From assembly GCF_000346465.2 (NCBI RefSeq), contig NC_034010.1, forward strand, positions 19,958,087-20,022,086: DNA of 64,000 nt, in the 5' to 3' direction. This stretch comes from Prunus persica. Lineage: Eukaryota > Streptophyta > Magnoliopsida > Rosales > Rosaceae. Below the pieces are notes generated by a model. The model was given only the letters and a program-made list of their open reading frames with translations. It did not search any database and was not told the DNA's origin. The translations under genes were made by a program, and so were the position numbers. Below are positions 43,110-53,507 of the stretch, one piece after another; position 1 is the stretch's first letter; each line of letters begins with the position of its first letter.

Positions 43110-43718
43110 TTATCTTTGGGACAAATCCACTGTGCTTAGGGGCAAAAGTGGATGTGTCCTCCTGACACCGTTTTTTCCTCGGCATACCGGAGAAAGGAAT
43201 TTGCAGACGACCGGCACGAGTTTCAAGGCTAACCCCACCACCAACGAAAACAAGAAGATCAAAACTAGGTAGAGCACAGGCGGCCAGAAAGAGTAGTATG
43301 GAAAAATCAGAAGCCACAAGAGTGAAGCAACTGAGAGTGAGCCAAACAGGAGCATGATGATGTGACACCATTTATACATGTATGCATGACAATCATGTTC
43401 ATCGCTAGCCGTACCAGCACTAACACTAGGCCTCATAAGTAGCAGTAGTCGACCGAGTAAGCTGGCCAAGCAGTATGTGAGGACGCTAGACAGAACCACC
43501 ACCATAACGAAATGGTGCGTTTCGAATAGATCTTCTTGTCCATATCGCATCTGGACCAACGTCAGGATCATCGAAATGGTGAACGGAAGGATGCTTTTTT
43601 TGCCATGACGGCGGTTAGATGTTTGTTGTTGTTGTGCTGCAAAGTTGATGAACAGCTGCTGGTGGTTGATATAACATATGACAACACTAGAACTATTACG
43701 AGGACTAATATTCATCAT
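43110..43718 (-). CDS. TLVQ-family four-helix membrane protein, copy I
   Basis: Twin of copy A, about 202 codons from the paired ATGs at 43718/43715, giving MMNISPRNSSSVVICYINHQ. The start used by copy A is CTG-G here, so the frame runs open upstream without ATG at the matching place; I take the internal ATG. Core ILTLVQMRYGQEDLFETH, four hydrophobic segments, the 25-residue polar loop and tail PLLPLSTVDLSQR are all kept. Most differences from A are conservative, which suggests that the protein has been maintained. The open frame extends far upstream to about 44114, but that part includes the TATA region and is probably untranslated. Confidence 0.75.
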   Translation of the reverse strand: MMNISPRNSSSVVICYINHQQLFINFAAQQQQTSNRRHGKKSILPFTISMILTLVQMRYGQEDLFETHHFVMVVVLSSVLTYCLASLLGRLLLLMRPSVSAGTASDEHDCHAYMYKWCHIIMLLFGSLSVASLLWLLIFPYYSFWPPVLYLVLIFLFSLVVGLALKLVPVVCKFLSPVCRGKNGVRRTHPLLPLSTVDLSQR

Positions 43719-43843
43719 CCCCACATTAAAATGATTATTTCCACGCAGATCAACTGGAAAAACAAGTGCAAAAAAGAAGATGACGACGTATGATAAATAA
43801 AGGAGACTGGGAATGTGAGTCGAAGTGAGTGATAAACGTAAGC

Positions 43844-43851
43844 TATATATA
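43844..43851 (-). promoter_or_regulatory. TATA box of copy I
   Basis: The minus strand reads CTTCCTATATATAGCTTACG, aligned with the weaker box of copy A. It lies about 130 bases upstream of ATG 43718. Confidence 0.55.
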
Positions 43852-43869
43852 GGAAGTTGGGATGTGGCA

Positions 43870-44380
43870 GCATGAAACATATCAGTGAAAAAAAAACGTG
43901 GACGGCGTGTGAATAAAGGAAGGCGAGGAATCAAAGTCAAAAAAATTGATGGCACGTGAGTCAAGCGGCTTGATAACCCGTATGACATACGATCACATTC
44001 TTGGGAAAAAAAAAAAAAAAAGGGTGGTATACTATGTATGTACATATAAGACAACAACGCATAGGATGTGGATGATAAAGGAAAATTGAACATTGGCTTT
44101 GGTGTGATCGACAAGCAATTGAAACATCAATGCCTATTTGCTTCAAGCAAAGCCCAGTAATCTGGTGCTTCATTAATTTTGCGTAGCAAATGAATGGTTT
44201 TGTGAAAATTCTTATCCAAAATGACTCATTTATCCAAACACCAGAAAACCAATTTCCTTTACTGAGAACCATTATTAGGTGGGTTGAATTGTACTTTTTC
44301 ATACAAAAAAGGGTCGGTTTCTTTTTCTAAAATAGTCATTTTATTGGCTTCGATTTGAACATTTCATTCAGGTAAAAAAC
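43870..44380. repeat. Duplicated 5' flank of copy I
   Basis: Partner of 2640-3060. Confidence 0.7.
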
Positions 44381-44660
44381 CCCAACAATGTACCCCCGTT
44401 AGGGGGCAGAGACCCTATGGGAAATTTTGTCATTCCTAGTGCAAATTGACCTGTTATTCTTGGTAGATAAGTTTTCCTCGATCTCACGGAGTTAAAGTGA
44501 GTTAGCCAAATTGGATTGTAACACTCTCGAAAGTGAGTTAGCCAAAAACCTTATAGTCATCAACTGTTAAAAAAATTTAACCCACTTTTTTCTTGAAAAT
44601 AGGGACTCAACATGCGAACCCCCACTATTTTATTTTTGTTACGATACTGAATAAATTTGT

Positions 44661-44743
44661 AGCACAACTAAATAGTTCATTAAGTGGTGGGGCTGATTGT
44701 TGATAAAGTAGATGACATTGGGATGATCAGGATTGATCATCAT
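44661..44743 (-). pseudogene. TLVQ-family relic J (N terminus)
   Basis: From ATGATG at 44743 the frame gives MMINPDHPNVIYFINNQPHH and L-MNYLVVLQI before running into the 3' flank. This matches the first 30 residues of copy B, including the codon that is a stop in B but Leu here. Helices are deleted. Confidence 0.7.
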
Positions 44744-44779
44744 ACCAGACTTAAAATGATGAATTGCGTTCCTGCTGAA

Positions 44780-45190
44780 ACTTTAGATATTGCTAGTGAG
44801 AAATTAAGTTTGGTACTTGGCTTTTTATTAGCCAAATATATTGAAGAATATGAGTTATACATCAGAAACTTAATTAAATAAAATACAAAATATAATAAAT
44901 GATTCTACTATTAATAACACCGAGACTTTTTGTGATAAAATCTCACAACTACTAGACTTTATAAGTGATTAAGTTGAGGACAAATATCGGTGTGACTTTT
45001 GTGATTCACAAGTTCCGCTAAGGAATATCTTTAGACCGACATCTAATTTCCAAAAATAGTAATAATAAAAACCGACTTGTAATAAGTGTGACCAAAAGAG
45101 GAAACGACCGACAAAGTAATAGTCATATTAAAATAGAGGCAGCTGAAGCAGACGGGTGGGGAGGGAACCTCAAGCCATGTAGGGACCAGA
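44780..45190. other. Intergenic, upstream of relic J
   Basis: First 60 bases still match the copy B upstream region (AGTGAGAAATTAAGTT). The rest shows no gene. Confidence 0.5.
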
Positions 45191-45194
45191 GTGG

Positions 45195-45430
45195 TAGAGT
45201 ATAGATCAAGAACGTTGGGCAGTAATTACTTGTGCATGGATCCCATTCGCTCTCTTGGTCGGCTTAATTCCGCGGGGGGGAGGGGGAGAATTTCCTGGAA
45301 GCTGCTATTTGGAAATGAACCATGAAGAACAGTGCGAAGTAACAGACGTTCCTTCATGGTCATGGATTTGCAATTTAAGGTGAACCATATGAGAATTGTG
45401 AGAAAGAAACACATTTCTTTAATTTTCGTA
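45195..45430 (-). promoter_or_regulatory. Family upstream module near relic J
   Basis: GATCAAGAACGTTGGGCAGT, TGCATGGATCCCATTC and then TTTGGAAATGAACCATGAAG ... GAACCATATGAGAATTGTGA match 30230-30400 and, reversed, 32300-32690. A promoter without a gene. Confidence 0.5.
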
Positions 45431-46199
45431 ATGCGTGCCTTTGATTGGAGAAACTACATTATAATAGGTTAATTACGAACACTTTTATTTAAGGCATTAA
45501 CGAAGTTTAAGTGACTTTTGTCGGTTTGGTTCTTGTTGTGAGTGATTCTTGTATGTTCCAGGTGCATCACGTAATTGGTGTACTATCCAATACATATAGG
45601 ACATAAAGATTAAAATATTTACACATATCTTATACTTATTGAATGGTACACTAACTAGTGTACTCGAAATATACAAAAATTTCTTCTTGTTGTAGTCGTG
45701 GGATTAATCATCCCAATATAAAAGCCATAATATATATAATAGGCTACTAGCTTAGCTATTTTGGTGTTGATCAGAGACTTAACAACATAATATTATGAAG
45801 AGAGAGAAGCTTTGTTCCTATGACTTGTAATAAATTGCTAATTATTTATATAGTTCCTCCACTCGGCCCAGGAAGGAAGTGCAGAAAGTCTTCACAGCGC
45901 AAAGGAAACATTCGACGTAATTGCCTCGTGCATGGCCCCACTCACTCCTGGATTAGTTCGGTGCATGCAGAACTTTTGGTTCGATCATAAGAATATGGCA
46001 AATTCAATGGGCACGTCGAGCTTAGATGTGGGAAAGAGATCACAAATGGGCCCAGTCAACTGGAGGTAACAGAGCGTGCGACTGGAATTTGACCCCTTCG
46101 AAACCTCTGAAAAGTCCCCAAGTGATGTGGAATTTGCAACGTCATGCCACATGGGTTCAAGAGTAACCAATTTTGCTTCTGAAATCTGCTTTTTGAAAT
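45431..46199. repeat. Intergenic with segment R copy 3
   Basis: 45780-45985 is the third copy of segment R (see 5370-5650). The remainder has no gene; frames near 46000-46210 are not supported by anything. Confidence 0.55.
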
Positions 46200-46870
46200 C
46201 CACTTCATCCATTGAGAATTTTTAAGAGAAACTTCTACTTTTCATTCTCTATTTGGTGAGGTTTGGATTTTCATTATGAGATTTTGAAAATTAGTTTTTA
46301 AAATCTACATTTAGGGTTTAGTTTAAAGACTTCATCATCCTAGCTAGATCAAATTCTTTGAGTTTCTTCAAGGGGATGATTTCTTGAATAAATTGCATAG
46401 GGAGATAGTGCTCATTTCCTAAATAGACCTAGGATTGTTTGAGCTTGTGATTACTTTTTCTGTAAGAATCTTTTTGACTTAGTGGATTGCCTGGTCGGAG
46501 TGATGACTCCTAATTTTTTTCTAGTAGTGAGTTTCTGAGTGAACATTTCTTGTATGTTCTTGATTTTATGATTAGTCATACTATATCTGTTATCTCTAAA
46601 ATGTTGATGAATGTTCACACACATTTCATTCTAATTATTGCTAGCACATAGGATGCTTAAATTGACATATCCTTCTGAATATCTAGGTTGTCACATAGTT
46701 CTCTTTTAGACTTGCATGTTTTAACATTTGATTTGTGATAAGTCTGTGCTGGACTTGTTTGTTCATGAATCTATGACTAGTAATTAACTAATTATATTAT
46801 TATTAGGAACAATTATCATTGTTATCTTAGATATGTCTATTAAAGTTTTAATTTACCATTTACCTAAGTA
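46200..46870. repeat. Repeat S, copy 2
   Basis: Partner of 16020-16720, same orientation, and it continues to GTTTTAATTTACCA / CTAAGTACCAATT as at 17010-17050, so the shared block is nearly 1 kb long. Confidence 0.6.
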
Positions 46871-46882
46871 CCAATTTCAAAT

Positions 46883-46925
46883 CATCATCCCCAACATAAG
46901 AAATAAAAAATGATGAATTGCGTTG
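46883..46925 (-). pseudogene. TLVQ-family relic K (start region only)
   Basis: The minus strand keeps CAACGCAATTCATCATTTTT and the paired ATGs found in copies B, F and J, then TGA. Only the start region and upstream sequence survive, fused to repeat S. Confidence 0.5.
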
Positions 46926-47009
46926 TTGCTGAGACAGTACGGCACTCAGCCTTTTATTAGCCAAATGTGTCAAATGCGTGCTGATTAAACGGAAGTAGAA
47001 ATTCAACTA

Positions 47010-47105
47010 ATGTGACCAACATGGAAGTCAAGGTAGATAAAGTCATCCATGGATCCCACTTACCCCAGCAAGTACGGCCCAGATCTTCTCATGTTCAGTG
47101 AATGG
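47010..47105 (-). promoter_or_regulatory. Family upstream module near relic K
   Basis: AAGTCAAGGTAG, ATGGATCCCACTTACC and GGCCCAGATCTTCTCATGTT; closest match 8140-8245. Confidence 0.5.
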
Positions 47106-47109
47106 GGAG

Positions 47110-48170
47110 CATGACAAGCACCGTTTGTGACACATGACTATATACATATGAATCAATTTAACTTTTGTGAACTATTATTCTAAAGATTCGTTTGCTTCTT
47201 CCTTCTTTTTAAAAAAGAAATTTTTTGTTCATTTCGTCCTTCTTGGAATCTGCATATGTAAACCACAATTATTAAATTTTATATGTAATTAAGTTAAGAA
47301 TAGATTAAATAGTGAGTGAAATATAGTTCAATTAGTTGAGTTTTTCTTTCTATTCATATGGATATAGGTTCGAAACGGGTAAATGATGTACTCAATTCTA
47401 AGAGAAACATGGACCCATGCACCAATTTCATTTAAGTCGTTGAAGGAAAAATGTTATAGTCAAATAAAGGAAGGCAAATTTTAAATTATGCTCGTATTAT
47501 TATTATTCTATAATATGGAGGTATTTATACAAGTACAAATATGTGTTAACCCTAAATAAAATATGAAATATATCTAAATTACAATAAAAAATAAATTTAA
47601 TTTATAATAGGACTAAATAAATAGTAAATAACCAAAATCTTAAATAAATAAAGAATTAAAAACCTAACTAAATAAGTACTCACCAACAACAATTTAAGCT
47701 TTGAAGGGGCAAACGTCTCGAAAGCACATTGGTGCACGGGGGTCCCCCTCGATCCCAGAAGAAAAACAAATGGTGCATGAACCACTCGATCCCAGAAGAA
47801 AAACACACGGGCGCAAAGGAAACAGTCGATGTAATTGCAGAAAGTCTTTCACATGAGGTTGCCAAAACCAACAGTAGCATTGTAGGAAACTTAGACTAGT
47901 CCCATTCCAATTCGTTGGTTATATATGTCTATTCCATGGTATGGTTTATACATGTATGTGGAAGGAATAGTCATAGCCTTACAAAACTGCAAAACCATGC
48001 TCAGAGATGAATTTACAACACCACTTCCAAATATACCAGATGCAGATTAGGGTTGTGTAAAAGCCAAGCACATCAAAATAAACCATATGGCTACTAGGCA
48101 GACCAGAGTTAAAACCAAAACAAACCCACATAGTAACAACACTCTTTATGTCGTCCCAGAATGCATTGTG
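47110..48170. other. Intergenic, no gene seen
   Basis: A 22-base piece CTCGATCCCAGAAGAAAAAC is doubled at about 47748 and 47788. A fragment of segment R lies at 47810-47850. Nothing else supported. Confidence 0.5.
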
Positions 48171-48625
48171 TACTTTACCAAACGTGCATTGTGTAATTTA
48201 GAAATTCTCATGCATTGTATTGCTTCTCACAATTCTCATATGGTCGTTCACCTTAAATTGCGAATTCCACTAAGGAATGTCTGTTACTTTAAACAGTAGT
48301 GCTCTTCATGGTTCATTTCATTGCAGCTTCCAGGAAGGCCCTCCCTGATTTATATGCAATCTATAGCCGTATAGGTCAACGTCACAATGGGAGGGAGCGA
48401 GGCCACTGATTAATTCACTGCTAGAAAATATTGTCCAAATCAGTTTCTTATTACTCTCACTTCTAGAAATCTAAGAGAACACTTGGATTTTACTATTTGC
48501 ATATTCCAAGATTTTGTTGTATTTTACAACTACACTCAATTTTGTCGAGGCAATAATCATATTTTAATCTCTACTCTAATCATACCATATCTTTCTAGTG
48601 CTTATTTGCTCCTTTGATCAGGATG
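48171..48625. repeat. Duplicated flank that received the copia element
   Basis: 48215-48420 matches 32305-32460 and 36665-36840; 48440-48625 matches 34735-34950 and 38130-38350 (TTCTTACTCTCACTTCTAG ... CTCCTTTGATCAGGATG). The match resumes after the element at 53508 (AATCTAGTG.GTCATTAATTTT). Confidence 0.75.
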
Positions 48626-48979
48626 TGTTAAAGTATAAGTGTTTTTAGCTGAGTGTGTTTTGTTTAATTGTGAACCATTGGATCACAGTCCAAATGGACA
48701 GCTGAGATGTATTCTTAGTTTTAGTAGAATTGTGCCAAGTATAGCTATCTCATAGGATAGTTTAATCAATGGTTAGATTGGATGATGTAAGAGGAATATT
48801 CGATTCCTAACAGTTATATTGTTCTGCACAGCTTGTGCATGACTAAGAAAGAGATAACAGACTCATTTTTTCATCTTCTTCTTCTCCAAGTTTTCTCTCT
48901 GTGTTTTCTCTTCCTACATGAGCTCCATCTACCAATAATCCAAAACCTGAAAACAGATCATAGTCTGTGAATTCTAACA
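48626..48979 (+). repeat. Copia 5' LTR
   Basis: 354 bases, TG...CA ends, C/T-rich stretch CATCTTCTTCTTCTCC in the 3' part. Differs from the 3' LTR at one A/G (AAGTATAGC) and one A/T (CTAACAGTT) site. Confidence 0.95.
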
Positions 48980-48991
48980 TGGTATCAGCTG
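48980..48991 (+). other. Copia primer-binding site
   Basis: TGGTATCAG follows the LTR without a spacer and matches the 3' end of plant initiator-Met tRNA; the next bases (CTG) diverge from the usual AGC. Confidence 0.85.
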
Positions 48992-49074
48992 CCTGGTTGG
49001 TTATTTAGCTGGGCGTTTGAATCTGTGAAGGAAGTGAGCTGCGATTTCTGACGAACTTACTTTCTTGGAGATCT

Positions 49075-52000
49075 ATGTCTAACATGGCAGGATCTGGAGG
49101 TGGTGAGCTGCGAGCTCCGATCTTCAATGGGGAGAACTATGAGTTCTGGAGCATAAGGATGAAAACCATTTTCAAATCTCATGGGCTTTGGGAATTGGTT
49201 GAGAAAGGAATAGGATGCTCAGATTCGAAGGGAGATGATGAATCTGATGCAAAGCATAAGGAAAAAGAGGAATTGAGTGGTGCTGGGAAGATGGCTCTAG
49301 CTGAGATCCTGATGAAAGATGCTAAGGCCTTGGGGTTGATTCAAGGAGCTGTATCTGAAGGGATCTTCCCTAGGATCTCTCATGAAGAATCATCTCATGG
49401 AGCTTGGAACATTCTGAAGCAGGAATTTCATGGTGATAAGCAGGTAAGGAGTGTAAAATTACAGAGTCTTCGTAAAGAATTTGAATATACTAGAATGAGA
49501 GAGGATGAATCTCTATCTGCTTATCTTACCAAGTTGTTTGATCTGATAAATCAAATGAGAGGTTATGGAGAAGAGTTATCTAGAGAAAGAATTGTGCAGA
49601 AAATGTTAATTAGCCTCCTGCCTGTGTATGATCCAATCTATTCTGTAATTGAACATTCAAGGGATCTAGATGTAATTGAGGTTCAAGAGGTGGTGGCCTC
49701 ATTGAAGAGCTTTGCTCAAAGACTAGAAAGACATCATGAGAACTCAACTGAGAAGGCCTTTGCTAGTCTGAGTGTGGATTCCAAATCAGCCAAGGCTACT
49801 GGAAATCAGAACAACAAGCAGCAGAAGAATTGGAAGGATATGGGGAAGAAGTGGGATAATAAACCTGCTGATGGAACTAAAAATCCTTGCAAACATTGTG
49901 GGAAATTGCATTATGGAGAATGTAGATTCAAGGGTAAACCGAAGTGCTATAACTGTGACAAGCTTGGTCACATTGCCAAAGACTGCTATAGTAAGAAAAC
50001 TGTGCAGCAGCAGCAACTTCAGTATGCTACTCAGGTTACCACTACACCAACCATGTTCTATGTCAACAATGCAACTGAGAAAAGGTCCATGGAAGAGGTA
50101 TGGTACTTGGACAGTGGGTGTAGTAACCACATGACTGGCAGAGAAGATATCTTGATTGATATTGATAGGAATGTGACAGCAAAAGTTGCAATGGGGACAG
50201 GACAGTTGGTTGATGTTATTGGAAAAGGAAGCTTGATGGTTGAAACTAAAATGGGAAGGAAATATATCAAGGAGGTGCTGCTGGTATCTGGTCTCAAAGA
50301 GAACCTACTCAGTGTAGGACAAATGATGGAACATGGATATGTTCTAATCTTTGAAGATAACAAGGCAGAGGTTTATGATGATAGCTCTCTCTCAAATCTG
50401 GTAGCTAGAGTGCATATGAAAGGAAATAGAAGTTTTCTTTTGAAACTTGAAACAGACTTACATGTTGCACTAACAGCAAGCATAAGTCAATCAACATTGC
50501 TTTGGCATAAGAGAATGGGACACTTAAACTTCCAGAGTTTGAAACTGTTGCAGAATGAAGATATGGTGCTTGGTCTGCCAGAAATTAAAAATGCAAATGC
50601 AGTGTGTGAAGGCTGTACTTTTGGAAAACATTGCAGGAAGGCTTTTCCAAAAGAAGCAACCAGCAGAGTTACAACTCCACTGGAATTGGTACACACTGAT
50701 GTGTGTGGTCCAATGCAAACTGTTACAAAAGCAGGAAACAGGTACTTCCTTACTTTTATAGATGACTGTACAAGAATGTGCTGGACCTATTTTTTGAGAT
50801 GCAAATCTGAGGTATTCACAGTGTTTAAGAGGTTTAGAGCCACTGTTGAATTGCAAAGTGGATATAAGGTGAAGAAGCTAAGAAGTGATAGGGGAGGAGA
50901 GTACACCTCTAATGAGTTCAATAAATTCTGTGATGAAATGGGAATGGAGAGGCAGCTTACAGTGGCATACTCACCACAGCAGAATGGTGTGGCTGAGAGG
51001 AAGAACAGAACCATAGTGGAGATGGCCAAGTGTATGATGTTTGAGAAGGGCATGCCACTTGAGTTTTGGGCAGAAGCTGTTAATACTGCAGTGTATGTTC
51101 TAAACCGAAGTCCAACTAAAGCTTTGGACAAGAAAACACTATTTGAAGCCTATAGTGGGAGAAAGCCAGGACTTAAACACTTAAGAGTGTTTGGATCTTT
51201 GTGCTATGCACATGTACCAAACCCACAAAGGCAGAAACTGGATTTAACAAGCAAAAGGTGTGTGTTACTAGGATATGGCAGCTGTGAGATGGGGTACAGA
51301 TTGTATAACATTACCACTGAAAAGGTGATTATCTCAAGGGATGTGGTATTTAATGAAGAAGCTCATTGGGATTGGAATGCACAGCAAGAATGCAGTGTTT
51401 CTGTGCCACTTACTGAATTTGTGACTGAAAAGGAAGAAGGGAGCAATGACACAGTTGTGAAGCAAGCAGAACATTCAGTTGAGAATGAGGTGTTATTAGA
51501 AGACAATGAAGAAAGATTTGTGGTTGACACAGGTACTCAAGATATTGACCACACCCCATTGAAATACAAAAGTCTTACAGAGATCTATGAAAGATGCAAC
51601 ATCTGTATCATTGAACCAGAAACCTATGAAGAAGCTATCAAGGATGCAACATGGCAAAAGGCAATGGAAACTGAACTTGAGATGATTGAGAAGAATGAAA
51701 CTTGGGAATTGGTAAAAAGACCATCTGATAAACCTATAGTTGGAGTCAAATGGATCTTTAAAGTCAAGCTAAATTTGGATGGATCAGTTCAGAAAAACAA
51801 AGCAAGGCTAGTAGCTAAAGGCTACACTCAAAAGCCAGGAATTGATTTCAATGAGACATTTGCACCTGTTGCTCGGCTTGATACAGTGAGAACACTAATA
51901 GCTTTGGCTGCTCAGAAAAGATGGAAGTTGTTTCAGCTTGATGTAAAGTCAGCTTTCTTAAATGGAGTGTTACATGAGGAGGTGTATGTGCATCAACCTC

Positions 52001-52917
52001 CAGGATTTGTGGTTAAAGACAAGGAAGACAGAGTTTATAGACTCAAGAAGGCTCTTTATGGTCTTAAACAAGCTCCAAGAGCTTGGTATGAAGAAATTAA
52101 TTCATATTTTACAGCTGCAGGATTTCAGAGGAGTCCTAGTGAGGCTACATTATATGTGAAAGCTGCAGAAAATGGAATCCTAATTGTTTCACTATATGTA
52201 GATGATATCATCTACACAGGAAGTTCTGAAGAATTGGTAATGAACTTTAAAACTGAAATGATGAAAAGATATGAAATGACTGATCTGGGATTGTTGCACC
52301 ATTTTCTGGGATTGGGTGTGATACAAGCTGAGTCCTACATCTTCTTGCATCAGAAAAAATATGCAAGAACATTGTTGGACAAGTTTGGTCTCAAAGACTG
52401 TAAATCTGTGTCAACTCCACTAGCTATGAATGAGAAATTATCCAAGGAGGATGGAAGTGAACAGGCTGATGAAAAGGTGTACAGACAGATAGTTGGAAGC
52501 TTGCTATATCTGACAGCAACAAGGCCAGATATCATGTTTGCTGCAAGTCTTTTGGCTAGATATATGCATGGACCTACAAAGAAACACATGGGAACTGCCA
52601 AGAGAGTACTTAGATACATTCAAGGTACTCTAGACTATGGCATATTATATGAGAAAGGAAAAGAGGCAATGCTGGTTGGATATTGTGACAGTGATTGGTC
52701 AGGTTGTGAAGATGATATGAGGAGTACTTCTAGCTATGCTTTTCATCTTGGATCAGGTGTTTTCTCTTGGGCATCAGTTAAGCAGAGCAGTGTAGCACTA
52801 TCTACTGCAGAGGCAGAATATGTTAGTGCAACTGAAGCTACAGCTCAAGCTGTCTGGTTAAGATTTGTTCTATCTGATTTTGGTGAGGAACAAGTTGAGG
52901 CTACTCCAATCCTATGA
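49075..52917 (+). CDS. Copia gag-pol polyprotein, ends at premature TGA
   Basis: 1280 codons from ATG at 49075. Gag (about 1-250, UBN2-type, GENYEFWSIRMKT) is followed by the zinc knuckle CYNCDKLGHIAKDC (C291, C294, H299, C304). The protease active site is WYLDSG (D346). Integrase has an HHCC module (H478, H483, C511, C514) and the DD35E triad D542, D605, E641. Reverse transcriptase has QLDVKSAFLNG (D956) and YVDD (1041-1044). RNase H has GYCDSDWSG and STAEAEY. It ends at TGA 52915-52917, just before the final conserved Asp-Asn block of RNase H, which continues in the same frame. Every other domain is open. The stop would remove the RNase H end; readthrough is conceivable but not evident. Confidence 0.93.
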   Translation: MSNMAGSGGGELRAPIFNGENYEFWSIRMKTIFKSHGLWELVEKGIGCSDSKGDDESDAKHKEKEELSGAGKMALAEILMKDAKALGLIQGAVSEGIFPRISHEESSHGAWNILKQEFHGDKQVRSVKLQSLRKEFEYTRMREDESLSAYLTKLFDLINQMRGYGEELSRERIVQKMLISLLPVYDPIYSVIEHSRDLDVIEVQEVVASLKSFAQRLERHHENSTEKAFASLSVDSKSAKATGNQNNKQQKNWKDMGKKWDNKPADGTKNPCKHCGKLHYGECRFKGKPKCYNCDKLGHIAKDCYSKKTVQQQQLQYATQVTTTPTMFYVNNATEKRSMEEVWYLDSGCSNHMTGREDILIDIDRNVTAKVAMGTGQLVDVIGKGSLMVETKMGRKYIKEVLLVSGLKENLLSVGQMMEHGYVLIFEDNKAEVYDDSSLSNLVARVHMKGNRSFLLKLETDLHVALTASISQSTLLWHKRMGHLNFQSLKLLQNEDMVLGLPEIKNANAVCEGCTFGKHCRKAFPKEATSRVTTPLELVHTDVCGPMQTVTKAGNRYFLTFIDDCTRMCWTYFLRCKSEVFTVFKRFRATVELQSGYKVKKLRSDRGGEYTSNEFNKFCDEMGMERQLTVAYSPQQNGVAERKNRTIVEMAKCMMFEKGMPLEFWAEAVNTAVYVLNRSPTKALDKKTLFEAYSGRKPGLKHLRVFGSLCYAHVPNPQRQKLDLTSKRCVLLGYGSCEMGYRLYNITTEKVIISRDVVFNEEAHWDWNAQQECSVSVPLTEFVTEKEEGSNDTVVKQAEHSVENEVLLEDNEERFVVDTGTQDIDHTPLKYKSLTEIYERCNICIIEPETYEEAIKDATWQKAMETELEMIEKNETWELVKRPSDKPIVGVKWIFKVKLNLDGSVQKNKARLVAKGYTQKPGIDFNETFAPVARLDTVRTLIALAAQKRWKLFQLDVKSAFLNGVLHEEVYVHQPPGFVVKDKEDRVYRLKKALYGLKQAPRAWYEEINSYFTAAGFQRSPSEATLYVKAAENGILIVSLYVDDIIYTGSSEELVMNFKTEMMKRYEMTDLGLLHHFLGLGVIQAESYIFLHQKKYARTLLDKFGLKDCKSVSTPLAMNEKLSKEDGSEQADEKVYRQIVGSLLYLTATRPDIMFAASLLARYMHGPTKKHMGTAKRVLRYIQGTLDYGILYEKGKEAMLVGYCDSDWSGCEDDMRSTSSYAFHLGSGVFSWASVKQSSVALSTAEAEYVSATEATAQAVWLRFVLSDFGEEQVEATPIL

Positions 52918-53166
52918 GACAATACTTCAGCAATTGCAATAACAAAGAATCATGTGCATCATCACAGGACAAGGCATATAAGTAGAAGATTTCATTTCAT
53001 TCGTGATGCTTTGCAAAATGGTGAGATTGATCTGTTATACTACAGAACTGGAGAGCAGAATGCAGATATCTTTACTAAGGCATTGGCAAGGGATCGGTTT
53101 GAATATCTAAGGGGCAAGCTTGGAGTCATCTCAGCTAAACACTTAGAAGGGAGTGTTAAAGTATAA
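52918..53166 (+). pseudogene. Copia RNase H C-terminal end after the stop
   Basis: Same frame as gag-pol: DNTSAIAITKNHVHHHRTRH, then IDLLYYRTGEQNADIFTKAL and a stop at 53164-53166, four codons inside the 3' LTR. This is the normal end of a copia polyprotein, cut off by a single codon. Confidence 0.9.
53144..53153 (+). other. Copia polypurine tract
   Basis: AGAAGGGAG immediately before the TG of the 3' LTR; second-strand priming site. Confidence 0.8.
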
Positions 53167-53507
53167 GTGTTTTTAGCTGAGTGTGTTTTGTTTAATTGTG
53201 AACCATTGGATCACAGTCCAAATGGACAGCTGAGATGTATTCTTAGTTTTAGTAGAATTGTGCCAAGTGTAGCTATCTCATAGGATAGTTTAATCAATGG
53301 TTAGATTGGATGATGTAAGAGGAATATTCGATTCCTAACTGTTATATTGTTCTGCACAGCTTGTGCATGACTAAGAAAGAGATAACAGACTCATTTTTTC
53401 ATCTTCTTCTTCTCCAAGTTTTCTCTCTGTGTTTTCTCTTCCTACATGAGCTCCATCTACCAATAATCCAAAACCTGAAAACAGATCATAGTCTGTGAAT
53501 TCTAACG
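53154..53507 (+). repeat. Copia 3' LTR
   Basis: Identical to the 5' LTR apart from two internal differences and the last base (TAAC then G instead of TAACA). Confidence 0.93.

Larger units (their letters stand above)
48626..53507 (+). mobile_element. Ty1/copia LTR retrotransposon, near-intact and young
   Basis: 4.88 kb with 354-base LTRs (TGTTAAAG...TTCTAACA), a primer-binding site complementary to initiator-Met tRNA directly after the 5' LTR, a polypurine tract before the 3' LTR, and a single long gag-pol frame in copia domain order (integrase before reverse transcriptase). The two LTRs differ at two internal positions plus the final base. One in-frame TGA truncates the RNase H end. No target duplication is visible. 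Confidence 0.95.

Noticed and set aside
43719..44114. N-terminal extension of copy I (130 residues)
   Set aside because: Contains the TATA region and flank shared with copy A, where the frame is interrupted. The upstream end has no ATG. Most likely untranslated.
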